From contig CM055112.1 in the NCBI GenBank assembly GCA_029204225.1, positions 42,744,339 through 42,808,338 on the forward strand: 64,000 nucleotides of DNA, in the 5' to 3' direction. Of the stretch, positions 1-11,338 are shown one piece after another. Under the pieces are notes generated by a model. That model had not been told where the DNA came from. It saw only the letters and a program-made list of their open reading frames with translations, and searched no databases. Position numbers and translations under genes: made by a program. The stretch is from Diphasiastrum complanatum. Lineage: Eukaryota > Streptophyta > Lycopodiopsida > Lycopodiales > Lycopodiaceae. How positions within the stretch are numbered: position 1 is the first letter of the stretch; every line of letters begins with the position of its first letter.

Positions 1-330
1 TATGAGAGCAATCTTGTACATGCATCATAATACTGCGGTCAAAAAATTAAATATTAACGCTACCTCCATTAACATAAGAATAGTAAGATACTGTATTTCA
101 CACTTGTGGATCCAAAAATAGCATAAAATAAGCATTCTACACACAAGATTGCAAGATATCACAAATATAGTGCACCAATGGATAGATGAACCCAAGCATG
201 AGCATCCAACAAACATTAGAATAACTTGAACAAGCTTCCTTCCTTAATGCTCACATAAATGCAAGCTAACTCATCATTCAAAGCCTTCACTCTCAAAACA
301 AATCCTTTCACATGTGTGTTCTTCATATAT
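1..330 (-). repeat. Degenerate Copia LTR plus gag scrap, related to element G
   Basis: Positions about 95-200 match the element G LTRs (40420-40520 and 44170-44280): tgtatttcacacttgtggatc and atagtgcaccaatgga occur in both. About 255-320 resembles minus-strand gag of element G near 42960-43000 (shared gcaaactaactcatcattca apart from point changes). The LTR and gag pieces are fused directly, so most of the element between them is missing. It is an old, truncated minus-strand remnant with no usable reading frame. Confidence 0.55.
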
Positions 331-755
331 ACATTTATTGATTAAAAAATTTAAGACCTTCATTTTGAGCAACTTATATGTAAGATACGATGTGTCAAAC
401 ATGTGGGGGTATTGATGAAACTTTGATATCTTCATATATGGGACTACATTGTTGTGAATTTTACATTTAATTTTTAGTCTATTTACTCTTAAAAATCCTA
501 CATGATTATAGAAACATGCCTACTAAAAAAACATTGAATTTTGATATCTATAGAGATAGACATGTGCATCCAAAGCTATCCATTTAAGTGTTGATAAAAA
601 TTTTATATGCATTCAAAAATAAAAGTACAAGATATAAATCCTCGTGATCATCGAAACTGTAATTGTAAGTATATCAAAAGATATGCACTTTACTGCAATC
701 ATAGGTATTTTTTTTAGATTAACATTTAAATTATTCAACGTGTTTCTTCTTTCAG
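331..755. other. AT-rich stretch, nothing recognised
   Basis: AT-rich sequence without a persuasive reading frame, repeat or element boundary. It ends in a pyrimidine tract and cag at 741-755, which looks like a splice acceptor before the fragment that follows. Confidence 0.4.
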
Positions 756-763
756 ATTTATAA

Positions 764-1216
764 TTATCAAACATAAGTGAATGGGAACCAGCACAATCAC
801 TTGCAAGAATATTGATTATGATTCACTCTGATGTTGGAAAGCTGCAATACAATGGAAGAAGTCTAAAGGAGCTTGCAGATAGTGGTTTATATTTTTATGA
901 ATCTTCATATATACCACAAACGGATGGGACTTTTAGCAAGCTTGAAGCAATTCCATTGCCAAGTTTTCAGAGCGATGAGTGACCTACTCTAGACAGTATT
1001 GTTTCAGAATTCTTCAGATGCAAGCTACTCTTGGATGTTAGAAATGCCATGAAAATAAGGATAGGTTCAAAAATTGTTCACCTAAGTTTGTTTCTCTCAT
1101 TGCATATATTTGTTGATTTTTTCTCAAGTGCAAGTGTTCGAATTAGGACACCAACTTTATTTGTTTGCAAGGATTTATCAGATGAAATTTTGTTAGATCT
1201 CATGGATCAAGGCTAG
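764..1216 (+). pseudogene. Unidentified gene fragment with one in-frame stop
   Basis: One frame stays open from 764 to 1216 except for a TGA at 980-982; an upstream TAA lies at 761. The translation looks like real protein, with segments such as EWEPAQSLARILIMIHSDVG and ADSGLYFYESSYIPQTDG before the stop and SIVSEFFRCKLLLDVRNAMK after it. A pyrimidine tract ending in cag at 755 could be a splice acceptor. I do not recognise the family, and it does not resemble the retroelement proteins here. It may be an exon or retrocopy scrap of a host gene. The stop and lack of a clear start argue against a functional gene. Confidence 0.4.
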
Positions 1217-3505
1217 GATACTAAAACAAATAAAGATATAGAATGTAGGATAAAGAAGTCGTCGATGATATTCCATTATCATATCGAAAAAAAAAAAAAA
1301 TGCTCAGTCTCACATTTAGCTATCAGAGATTCAAGAAAATTGATGTTACATGGCTACCACTAGATCAAGGCTTCCAAATAAATGGTCACACAAACCGAAG
1401 GAGATAAGCATCATACACAATGAAGAATTTTTTACTATGATTGAGGTCGAAGAGCATTGGAGCCTTGATTATGTCAAAGTGGAGCTCATCCTATTACAAA
1501 CCAATCTACCCACTTATTTCAGATTCATCATCAACAAAAGACTCGTGAGTACTCTATGTTTATCGCTTGTTCAAAATAGTACACACTAAAGGAAAATGAC
1601 ATAGTTTGCAATCACACATTCACTAGTATTTGTCTTGTAAGACAGGAGCTGATAATGTGCTGCAAAGGTCCTACAACAATCACCATTGTGGAAGAGTAGT
1701 TATGGTAAAACAATTTATCGAATAAAAAAATTAATCACGATTCCAAAATCAAGAATAAATAGAATGAATTACCTTTGAAATATCAACATCTTGTTGAAGG
1801 TTTTACCACTCAAAAAATAACTTTGCATTATACAACGTATACTACCCAAAGTTGAACAAGTCCTTTTGCTAGGGCGACTGCAAAAAGTTCACCACACAAG
1901 ATATCAATGAAGGAAACCACACAATGAATAGAATACATTAGAATGTTGATTTAAAAATGTCAATGAAATGGACAGGATTTATATTAAGATTAATGATATC
2001 ACATTTCCTTGCCTTGGCGTTCTCTACTGGAACGTATTCACAGATTTTCGACAAGATCCAGTCAATATCCTTATGAGTATTACTAGATGAACTCATGTTT
2101 ACATAAAAAGTTTAATTACATTATCTATAGATCTCTTGAAAGAGATCAGGTTTAAGCTCCAATGGTCATTGCAAAATAAAATAGACAGTCTATTAGATGC
2201 AATTCTGAGAAATAATTTCAAATTGGAATGGCAATGATAAAGCTATTACATCAGAGAAAATATGGGCCGAAAGAGGGTCCTATAAGAAATGCCATGTAGG
2301 AGAGAGAAAAATAACTATAAAGTAATTATAATCATTTTCTAACTTCTTTACGCATCTGCCCGCACTACTTTCAATGTAAATGAATGCACCTTAGTTTAGT
2401 CACATCAAACTTCACTGGTGCTGAACCATAGTTAAAATATAATTCTCAAAATGCTGAAATATTCCCTCCCAATAGTTGGGAACACTCAAAAATTTGAATT
2501 AGGAGTGACATTTTTGAAGCAAAGCCTACGCCATCTCTATCTCCAGCAAACACAAGTGTTTAGCGCCACCTCTATCTCTAGTAGGGTTAGCGCCATCTCC
2601 AACTTTGTTATTGTCATTGTGTTGTTTGTTACTATACTACTGTACTGAGGACAAAGCTTTATCATCTTCATGTGGATCTGTCACCGGAATATGCTCCGCT
2701 CAGGAGAAGAAATTCAAAGCAGCCCAAATTGTCAACTTCTGATAAAGTCCAATACAAGGAGGAAAAGCTAAAGCATGTAAATTTATGGTCATCAGGAACA
2801 TGTGTCTTTCATATGTCTTACATCCCATGACATGTAACACATGATACAACCGCCAGTGCCTCTTCTCGACATTAGAAGAGACCGTAGGCGGAGCCACCAA
2901 AGTCCGCTTGTTGTGGAGGTTGCAACGACGGTGGTGCGCCTGAGGTGGTCGCTAGTCCCAGCACATCCTTCTAGCAGGTCTCATCATAGGGACTCCTTAC
3001 AACGAGAGCCACTAAGGTGGGTCCTCCTACGGTCCCCTCTATGATCTCTCTTGGAGAATATGGGGCCTTTTCATTACGGTGGCGATAGCAAGGGACATTT
3101 TCATTACAGTAACGGTAGCGAGGGACATTTTCATACCCATTTTATAACTCTCAATGTGGCCAACTCCCAAATATCCCACGTTACTTCATGTGCAAATCTG
3201 TAAGGAAGCACTCGATCTATTATTTGTATGAATTAAAATCATAGCTTTGTTGGTTTATGCAGAAGTCCGTCGTGTACGTATGCACGCTTGCTGATTTAGT
3301 TTATATGTATTTCTGTGGTTCAACTATTTATGTTCTTGGGCTATTATATATGTTCTTGGATAATTTGTGTATATTTATTTTCTTAGTAATAATTGTCTTT
3401 CACATGTCTGTAATTGCATGAAATTTAATTCCAATATTTATAATTTTTAGGGTGAAATGGAAGCAATAATTTGTTTTATTACTGCGCACTGATTAGAATG
3501 ATCGG
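1217..3505. other. Unassigned region with poly-A run and a 30-bp tandem repeat
   Basis: No convincing gene. The open stretches (for example 1350-1589, 2451-2648 and 2841-3044) are short and show no motifs. A poly-A run lies at about 1287-1300. Two adjacent 30-bp units at 3068-3097 and 3098-3127, with a partial third unit, start with ttttcattac and end with agggaca. The stretch 3130-3505 leads into Gypsy element B without a recognisable LTR or primer site, so B is truncated on this side. Confidence 0.4.
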
Positions 3506-5887
3506 TTGCACCAATATGAACCACCTTTTCACATGGTGGAGCCTGAGGAACCACGCACTGAAAGGCTCACACTCTTGCTGTCAAGCCACATTAGTTTACC
3601 CCTCGGAGAACTACTACGGATTGCACTACAAGTGAAAAGCCTTTTAGCTGAATGGGCCAAGGCGGATGAGGAGCCAGTAGCGCCTGAGCCCATTTATTGT
3701 GCGGGCTATGATGAAACAAGTAACGTCTTCCACATCGAAGCAGCATGGGAAAGTGAGGAACACAACATCACTTTGCCAATCAAATACAAGAGATATGAGG
3801 ACGAGGCGGCAGTGATAGATGGAGGATCAGGTGTCAATCTGATCTCCACTACTTTGTACGAAAAATGGAGATTACAAAGATTGAAGCCAGCCAGATTCGC
3901 CATCAAGCTAGCAGATCAATCATGTTTGAAACCAAAAGGTGTAATTGCTGATATTCCCGTAAGGATAGCAGGCATGCAGTATGTGATTACTTTTGTGGTC
4001 ATGGATGTACCTGAATCTCCATCTGCATACCGTATTTTACTGGGAAGCCCATGGTTGAGGGCTGCGCAAGTAGTACACAACTGGGGTACAGGGAAACTCA
4101 CCTTCGAGAACAGAGAACAGGCTGTAAAGGTAGATCCAACCACATGGGCGGTGAAACCTATTGCACCCAAAGCTGATGACGGATCATCCATGACAGATCA
4201 TACGATTGACCGCCCCAAGTCCAGCCAAGGGAGGTCACTATCATTCAGAGACGGATGTCATGAGATGGACGGATGCATTAGCAACTATTGACTGCCAGAC
4301 ATTTCAATATGAATCAGATCCAGAACCGAGTAGATCTTCACCCAAATGTTACACTATGGACACACCAATCACATTTGGAGTGAATATGATAAACGTAGCA
4401 TGGGTGTCAACGGAGCCAATTGAGAACCCAGTGGACGATCATCTAGTCCCTTGGCAACGTGCTCTAACTTATAATATGGAGATTGAGTTGATTGATGAAC
4501 AAGTCCTACACCACATGGACCCAGATCGTTATGGAACCAAGAAGGTACCAACTCAACCACCACAAAGGTCTGCTATGGCAAAAGTCTCAAGGATCAAACC
4601 ACCCAAGTCACCTACGAATAAGAAGAATTAGTTGAAGCTACACTACAACCAGGTGATCCGATGGAGTGACCTACCCAAAGAGGCAATAGCTACAATAGAC
4701 GTTGATATTCGCAACCATGAGGCGAATGTCACAACAGTCCCAAAGAAAGACAACAAGGATGAATCCATCAAAATGACAAAAAAAGACAATAAGAAGGTGT
4801 TGGATTCCTTGAAGTCAGTCAAGTTGGACTCAAATACAGCGTCATCTTCTACACAGGTGACAGAAAATAAAAAAATGACCAGTCGGGCCAAGATCAATAT
4901 GTTGAATGAGGAATCTCGACGAGCTCCAGTCCATGAGATGTCTAATACTTTCAAGAATTATACATTGGACGACGTGGTAATCATAATGTTGCAAGCCCAA
5001 CGAGAATCTGATCAAAGTCAGGCACTAGCGGAACAAGTCTTCAAGGGACCTGCACGAACACAGCCGATGAATCTTGCGGAACCAGGAGAAGAAGAAAGGA
5101 TAGTGCATGTGGAAGAGCAGTTAACACCCACACAGTTCAAGAGACTACGATCCTTGTTGGTGGAATATAAAGACTATTTTGCCTGGAGCTATAGTGATCT
5201 AAAGGACATTCCGCCAACAGTAGTCCAGCACACCATACCTTTGGTGGACAGAGCAGTTTCCAAGGTAAGCCCTTACTACCACTACAATCCGAATTATACA
5301 GAACTGATCAAACAAGAGTTGCAGAAACTTATGGATGCAGATTTCATTTACGAAATCGAGCACACAGAATGGGTATCGTCGATAGTTATAGTACCCAAAA
5401 AGAATGGCAAAATGCGTATATGTGTGAATCTGAAGACGCTTAATCCAGTCACCAAGAAGGACCATTTTCCTTTACCATTTATGAAAAGTGTCCTCGATAG
5501 AGTAGCTGGTGATGAAGCCTACAGTTTTCTGGACGGCTTCAGCGGCTACAACCGGGTGAAAATAGCCCTCCAGGACCAACACAAGACAGCATTCGCCACA
5601 GAATGGGGAACTTATGCCTATAAAGTAATGCCATTCAAACTTTGCAATGCCCCAAGCACTTTCTAGCGAGTCATGCAGGCGGCATTCAAAGATTATTTGC
5701 AAAAAATTTTGAAAATTTTCTTGGACGATCTGTGCGTGCATGGACCAGATTCAGAACACTTATCCAATTTGGAGAAGGTGCTACAAAAATGCCGTGAATA
5801 CCAGATCTCTCTGAATCCAGAAAAATGTCAATTTTGGGTGACACATGGCTTGATACTCGGCCATATAGTGTCAAGACACGGGATCAC
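3506..5887 (+). pseudogene. Gypsy element B, protease to mid-reverse-transcriptase, decayed
   Basis: Ty3/Gypsy pol remnant. The protease lies at 3800-4130: VIDGGSGVNLIS is the active-site loop, with DGG where most retropepsins have DT/SG, and ILLGSPWLR is the conserved C-terminal segment. Near 4230 the frame shifts. The second frame runs to 5887 with stops at 4629 and 5664. It carries a pre-RT linker, then RT blocks IVPKKNGKMRICVN, FLDGFSGYN and a catalytic FLDD at about 5717-5728. The RT ends at LGHIVSRHGI, where Copia element A is inserted. RNase H and integrase never follow on the far side, so they were lost before that insertion. The lineage looks like the non-chromodomain Tat/Athila side of Gypsy. 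Not functional. Confidence 0.85.
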
Positions 5888-6749
5888 TGTTGAAAATTGT
5901 CACTTCTCACTTGACATTGGTTCATGTAAATATTGATCAAACATTAGAATATGTTGATGATATGATTTCACACGTGTGGAGCATGTTCCCATGTGTGAAA
6001 GGATGTACTTTTCATGTTTGTATATATCCAAATTGATTTTGTATCATTCTAGTTAGTGTGAACATGAAATGACTAGTTTTTAGTCAAGTTGACTAGTCAC
6101 CTACAAATTAGCTTTTCCTTGCATGTGCATGAGTAAATGCTCCCACATGGCAAGTGGATGTTCACATGTGTGTATAGAGTACTAGAAGATAAGAGTTGAC
6201 CATTTTCCTTAGATCCTATTTTGTAGGGAATATTCCTATATTCTAGGAGACTAGCTTTTTGGATTTTAGTCATATTCTAGAAGGTCAACTATTGGATAAG
6301 GATCAAGGATGGATCAAATGGATAGATATGAGTGATGTGGCACTCTTCACACGTGTGAAGGCCTGCTGGACTGTACCAGACTCATGGATGTACTTGATCC
6401 ATAAAAGGATCATCATTTTGCTAAGAAAATTGATGAGACTTTTGCACTCTACACTTTTGTGAGATTTCTAGTCATTTGTCTTGTGATTTTTATGCATGAT
6501 TGCTATCTAGTATCATTGTACTTGTTGTTTCAGGTGCAGGCCGTACAGTGGACAGTACTCCACACGTGTGAAGCCGCTCTCACTAAAAAATGATGTGTTG
6601 ATCCATTGCTCTTGCTTAAATCCAAGTGTAGTGAATCTAGATCAAGATCTAATGTGTAGAACTTGATAGATTCATTGATTAAGCAACCAATAACTCTCTA
6701 TGATTGTAAAGTACAATCATTATTGTCCTAAAAACTGTAAAATTTATCA
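5888..6749 (+). repeat. 5' LTR of Copia A
   Basis: Starts TGTTGAAAATTG and ends AATTTATCA, so it has the usual TG...CA ends. It holds three copies of the palindrome CACACGTGTG (near 5969, 6349 and 6561). A further copy lies in the leader near 6913. The small open frame at 6259-6462 is repeated exactly in the 3' LTR and is not a gene in its own right. Confidence 0.96.
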
Positions 6750-6761
6750 TGGTATCAGAGC
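6750..6761 (+). other. Primer binding site of Copia A (initiator Met tRNA type)
   Basis: TGGTATCAGAGC begins at the first base after the 5' LTR. This is the complement of the 3' end of plant initiator Met tRNA and primes minus-strand DNA synthesis in most plant Copia elements. The leader from here to the ATG at 7345 is about 580 bases and has no long frame. Confidence 0.93.
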
Positions 6762-7344
6762 TAAGTAAGAGAGTGATCATTGAATCATAAATCTTGTAAA
6801 GATCATTGGCAAAATTTGTTTTTTGGCCAATACTAGTGAGGGCGAGTTCTTCTAGAGTGATAGCTTGTAATCATTTGGATCAAAACGACTTGGAGGCTGT
6901 GTATGTACTTTTCACACGTGTGAAACCGTACAGCAACTTTCAATTCAAGTTACTTTGTGTTTTTTGGTCCCAAAATCACAATACTAGTTCATTTTTGGTG
7001 CTTTTTGAAGCATAGTATTGATCTAGATTCATTCTAACTAATGCCTATGACCAAATAGTGTTTTGGATCATTGAAGCATTTCTTTTTAGAGTCTAAGATC
7101 AGATCTAAGAGGCTGATTTGTTCAGATCCTTAGTTGAAGTGAAATCTCTAAGAAAAGTGTAAAGCAATTTTTTTTGTGAGAGTGAAAGCTAGAAATTTTT
7201 GGTAAGATCTTTGAGTATCATTCAAGCTTGTGTGTTAGTTTGATAGAGACAAGCCTATAGGCATTCTAGTAAGCTTTAGGCCACTTCATAGATCTTTTAA
7301 AATTCAAAAATCTTTGTGATTTTTAAAAGAGCATTCATTCTAAA

Positions 7345-10300
7345 ATGTCATCCATGGGTGGATATTTGATGGAACCAAGTGAGAGACTCACTTCCACAAA
7401 TTATTCCATTTGGAAAGTGAGAATGGAATCACTCCTAGTGATCCATGATCTATATGACATAGTTCAAGGAGTAGAGGAAGAGCCTCAAACTCCCCAAGAA
7501 CAAGCCAAATACAAGAAGAGAGCAAGATTAGCTCTACATTGCATAAAGTTAAATGTATGCAATGACCTCTTGAAAGAGGTGTCTTCTTGTACCTCATCCA
7601 AAGAGGCTTGGGATTCATTAAAGAGCATTTATGAATCCAACAATACTTCAAGAATCCTCATGCTAAGAAATCAAGTTTTCCAAAGCATGAAAGGAAGTGG
7701 AGAGAGTGGACAAGAGTATGTTCTTAGGATCAAATCTCTTAACAAGGAGTTAAGTGCAATAGGAGAGAAGATCCAAGATCAAGAACTAGTACAAATCATT
7801 TTGAATGGTCTAAGTGATGAGTTTACCAACTTAGTCCAATCATTTGCCATTCAAGACTCTCTTCCATCCATTGAAAAGTTGCACAATGTTCTTGTGGCCG
7901 AGGAGAGTAGGCTTCTACACCTCAAGACAAGAATGGATAGCATGTCACTTAATGGAGGAGAGGAGAAAGCTAACTTTACATCTAAAGGCAAGAAAAAGCA
8001 AAATCCATTCAAGAAAAATCAAGGCAAGGAGGCCGAGATGAAGAATGGAGGATCTACCTCCAAAGGCAAAGTGAAGAACAAGGCAAAACTAAAGTGTTTC
8101 TTTTGTGGAAAGAAAGGACACTTTGCCTCAGAATGCTACTTGAAGAAGAATCAACAAGCCAAAGGAGATCAAGGGAACATTGCTCAAGAGGAAGAATATG
8201 AGGATGGATTCAACACATCCTTAATGGTTGCATCTACACCAACTTCAAGTCAAGACACATGGTGGATAGATAGTGGGGCTAGTTCCCACATGTCCTTTAA
8301 CAAGCATTATTTTTCTACTCTTCTATCTTGTAATGACTCTAAGAAGTCAATATACACTGCTAGTGATCAAGCATGCAAGATAGATGGCATAGGATCTATA
8401 CCTCTTTGTTTAGGTACATCTAAAAGGATAGATCTAGATAATGTTTTGTATGTTCCTACCATTTCAAGAAACTTGCTTAGTGTAGGACAATTAATGGACA
8501 ATGGACTAGATGTACATTTCAAGAATGGAGTTTGTTCCATCTTGAAAAATGATAAGTGCATAGCTAGTGGCATTAAGCAAGGGAGACTTTTCAAGTTGGA
8601 TGCTAATGTTGCAAGTGAAAGTGTGAACTTGGCTAGGGAGGAGCTAACTCAAGTGGAGCTTTGGCATAAGAGATTAGGCCATCCTAATCTTCAATCTATG
8701 GAGTCAATGGCAAGCAAGGAACTAGCTCTCGGCCTACCAAGAGCTTTCAAGAAGTGTGGAAAAATGTGTGAGGCATGTGGCCTTGCAAAGTCACACAAAT
8801 CTTCTTACAAGAAATCTTCATCAAGATCTCTCTCTCCCTTGGATCTCATACATTCTGATGTACATAGTTTTTCACATGCAAGTAATGGAGGTGCCTTGAT
8901 GTATGTAACTTTTATAGATGATTGTACTAGATTCACATGGATTGAGTTACTATCAAAGAAAAATCTTGTTTATGAAGCTTTCATTAAGTTCAAGTCTCTA
9001 GTAGAGAAACAACTTAGTACTTCTATCAAAGCACTAAGATGTGATAATGGAGGAGAGTACACCTCCAATAAAATGAAAGACTTTTGTGAGATCAATGGTA
9101 TTAAGTTACAATACACTTGTTCCTACACCCCTCAACAAAATGGGGTGGCCGAGAGGAAAAATAGGAGTCTATGTGAGTGTGCAAAGTCCTTGAGGCTTGA
9201 TGCATCACTTCCCATCTCATTTTGGGGAGAAGCCATAACATGTGCTAATTATTTGTGTAATAGACTTCCTAGTAGTGCTATAGATGGGATCTCACCTTAT
9301 CAAGCCTTGTTTGATAAGAAACCCAATGTAAAATATTTTAAGATCTTTGGATGTACTTGTTATGTACACATTCCTTTGGAGACTAGAAGGAAAGAAGATG
9401 CTACCTCCTTCAAAGGAATCTTTGTTGGCTATGGAGAAAATAGCAAGGGATATAGGATATATGATCCTACATCCAAGAAAGTAAAGGTAAGCAAGGATGT
9501 ACTTTTTGATGAGTCACAATTTGCTAAGAGCTTGTCAAATGGATCTAACCCATTGTGCATTGAAGATCTTGACAAATCCGAGGAGGATCTTGACAAACCC
9601 GAGGAGGATCATGACAAACCCGAGGATGGAGATTTGGATCCAAGTCAAAAGGGGCCAAGAAGATCATCAAGGAGCAAGGCCGAGCCCTCAAGGCTTACCT
9701 ATGTGGACAAGGGAAAGCAAAAGGAAGGCTCTACATCTTCTACCTCTTACTCTTTTTTAGCTACATTGATTGAAGAACCATCATCTTTTGAAGAAGCATG
9801 TAAATCTAAAGTTTGGAGAGATGCAATGCAAGTAGAGTATGATGCATTAGAAGAAAATCATACTTGGAATCTTGTAAATCTTCCAAGAGGAAAGAAACCA
9901 CTTGCATGTAAGTGGATTTATAGAATTAAGTACAATCAAGATGGATCTATTAGTAAATACAAAGCTAGGCTTGTTGCTAAGGGATTTCTTCAAATAAAAG
10001 GATTGGATTATGAAGAAACATTTGCACCTGTAGCTAAGCTTGTAACTATTAGATTAATCATTTGCATTGCTACTTTGTTCAAATGGGATCTCTACCAAAT
10101 GGATGTGACAAATGCCTTCTTGAATGGCTTCTTAGAAGAGGAAATCTACATGATGCAACCCGAGGGCTTCATCAAGATTGGTGAGGAGCAAAAGGTGTGC
10201 TACTTAAGGAAGAGCCTATATGGCTTGAAGCAAGCACCTAGAGCTTGGTACTCTAGGTTGCATGATTTTCTCTATTCCCTTGGCTTTGTACTAAGTGCTT

Positions 10301-11325
10301 ATGAACCTTCTTTATATTTCAAATGTAATGAAGGAAAGATCATCATTTTGGTTCTTTATGTTGATGACATCATTATGACAGGAAATGATGATGATGGCAT
10401 AGGCAAAGTAAAAGTTGACTTATCTAGTGAGTTCAAGATGGTAGATCTAGGCTTCCTAAAGTTTATACTTGGGATAGAAGTGTCTAGAAGTAGCAATTGT
10501 ACTTTCATAAGTCAATCTAAGTATGCTACTTCCATTCTTGAAAGATTTGGTATGAAAGATTGTAAGGGGATTGACACCCCTATGGAGCATGTTGTGAAAG
10601 CAACTAATGAAGGTGATGAAGCATCCTTTGAGGACATCACTCTCTTTAGGAAGCTTATAGGCTCTCTAATCTATTTAACCATCACTAGACCTGACTTAAG
10701 TTTTTGTGTAAGCAAGTTGAGTCAAAGTATGCAAGCTCCTTTAATTCATCATTGGAAAAGTGCCAAGAGAGTACTTAGATATGTTTCTAGTACTAGATTT
10801 TTTGGTATACTTTATGAAGGATCTAACTTGCACTTGAGAGCCTACTCGGATTCAGATTTTGCAGGTGACAAGATGGATAGGAAGTCCATTAGTGCATTTG
10901 CAACATTTCTTTGTGGAGGAGTGATATCTTGGCTTTCCAAAAAGCAAGATACAATCTCACTATCTTCTTGTGAAGCCGAGTACAAGGCATTGACTTCAAC
11001 AACCAAAGAGCTCTTATGGCTAAGAAGACTCTTGATGGAACTACATGTGCTAGAGGCCGAGGAGATCCCTTACATATTTTGTGACAATCAAGCTTCTCAA
11101 CAAATTGCTTCAAATCCTATCTTCCATGCTAGAACAAAGCATATTGAGATAGCTCACCACTTTGTGAGGGAGAAGGTACAATCCAAGGAAGTGCAACTAC
11201 ATCATGTACCATCATCCGAATGCATAGCTGATATCTTAACCAAACCATTGTCCAAAGATCCATTTTTTAAGTTAAGATATGCTCTTGGAATTGTAGATAG
11301 ATGTACACTAGATTTTCCAAGTTAG
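7345..11325 (+). CDS. Copia A gag-pol polyprotein, 1326 aa
   Basis: Single uninterrupted frame encoding every protein needed for Copia retrotransposition in the cytoplasmic particle. Order: gag capsid region (roughly residues 15-220); zinc knuckle C251-X2-C254-X4-H259-X4-C264; protease with WWIDSGASSHM, catalytic Asp309; integrase with N-terminal LWHKRLGHPN and the DD35E triad Asp505, Asp567, Glu603; reverse transcriptase with LYVDD, Asp1007 and Asp1008; RNase H with Asp1169 and the block SCEAEYKAL. All catalytic residues I can locate are present and the length is normal for plant Copia. The ATG at 7345 is chosen because gag homology (SERLTSTNYSIWKVRMESLL) starts just after it. With identical LTRs, it is probably an active or recently active copy. 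Confidence 0.97.
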   Translation: MSSMGGYLMEPSERLTSTNYSIWKVRMESLLVIHDLYDIVQGVEEEPQTPQEQAKYKKRARLALHCIKLNVCNDLLKEVSSCTSSKEAWDSLKSIYESNNTSRILMLRNQVFQSMKGSGESGQEYVLRIKSLNKELSAIGEKIQDQELVQIILNGLSDEFTNLVQSFAIQDSLPSIEKLHNVLVAEESRLLHLKTRMDSMSLNGGEEKANFTSKGKKKQNPFKKNQGKEAEMKNGGSTSKGKVKNKAKLKCFFCGKKGHFASECYLKKNQQAKGDQGNIAQEEEYEDGFNTSLMVASTPTSSQDTWWIDSGASSHMSFNKHYFSTLLSCNDSKKSIYTASDQACKIDGIGSIPLCLGTSKRIDLDNVLYVPTISRNLLSVGQLMDNGLDVHFKNGVCSILKNDKCIASGIKQGRLFKLDANVASESVNLAREELTQVELWHKRLGHPNLQSMESMASKELALGLPRAFKKCGKMCEACGLAKSHKSSYKKSSSRSLSPLDLIHSDVHSFSHASNGGALMYVTFIDDCTRFTWIELLSKKNLVYEAFIKFKSLVEKQLSTSIKALRCDNGGEYTSNKMKDFCEINGIKLQYTCSYTPQQNGVAERKNRSLCECAKSLRLDASLPISFWGEAITCANYLCNRLPSSAIDGISPYQALFDKKPNVKYFKIFGCTCYVHIPLETRRKEDATSFKGIFVGYGENSKGYRIYDPTSKKVKVSKDVLFDESQFAKSLSNGSNPLCIEDLDKSEEDLDKPEEDHDKPEDGDLDPSQKGPRRSSRSKAEPSRLTYVDKGKQKEGSTSSTSYSFLATLIEEPSSFEEACKSKVWRDAMQVEYDALEENHTWNLVNLPRGKKPLACKWIYRIKYNQDGSISKYKARLVAKGFLQIKGLDYEETFAPVAKLVTIRLIICIATLFKWDLYQMDVTNAFLNGFLEEEIYMMQPEGFIKIGEEQKVCYLRKSLYGLKQAPRAWYSRLHDFLYSLGFVLSAYEPSLYFKCNEGKIIILVLYVDDIIMTGNDDDGIGKVKVDLSSEFKMVDLGFLKFILGIEVSRSSNCTFISQSKYATSILERFGMKDCKGIDTPMEHVVKATNEGDEASFEDITLFRKLIGSLIYLTITRPDLSFCVSKLSQSMQAPLIHHWKSAKRVLRYVSSTRFFGILYEGSNLHLRAYSDSDFAGDKMDRKSISAFATFLCGGVISWLSKKQDTISLSSCEAEYKALTSTTKELLWLRRLLMELHVLEAEEIPYIFCDNQASQQIASNPIFHARTKHIEIAHHFVREKVQSKEVQLHHVPSSECIADILTKPLSKDPFFKLRYALGIVDRCTLDFPS

Positions 11326-11327
11326 AA

Positions 11328-11338
11328 GTGAGGAGGAG
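11328..11338 (+). other. Polypurine tract of Copia A
   Basis: A purine-rich run (gtgaggaggag) directly precedes the TG of the 3' LTR, the expected position for plus-strand priming. It starts just past the gag-pol stop codon. Confidence 0.85.

Noticed and set aside
3916-5741. Several minus-strand frames opposite Gypsy B pol
   Set aside because: They are shadows of the plus-strand PR/RT frames and have no motifs.
6259-6462. 67-aa gene, repeated at 11710-11913
   Set aside because: It is an incidental frame inside the LTR of Copia A; both copies are identical because the LTRs are.
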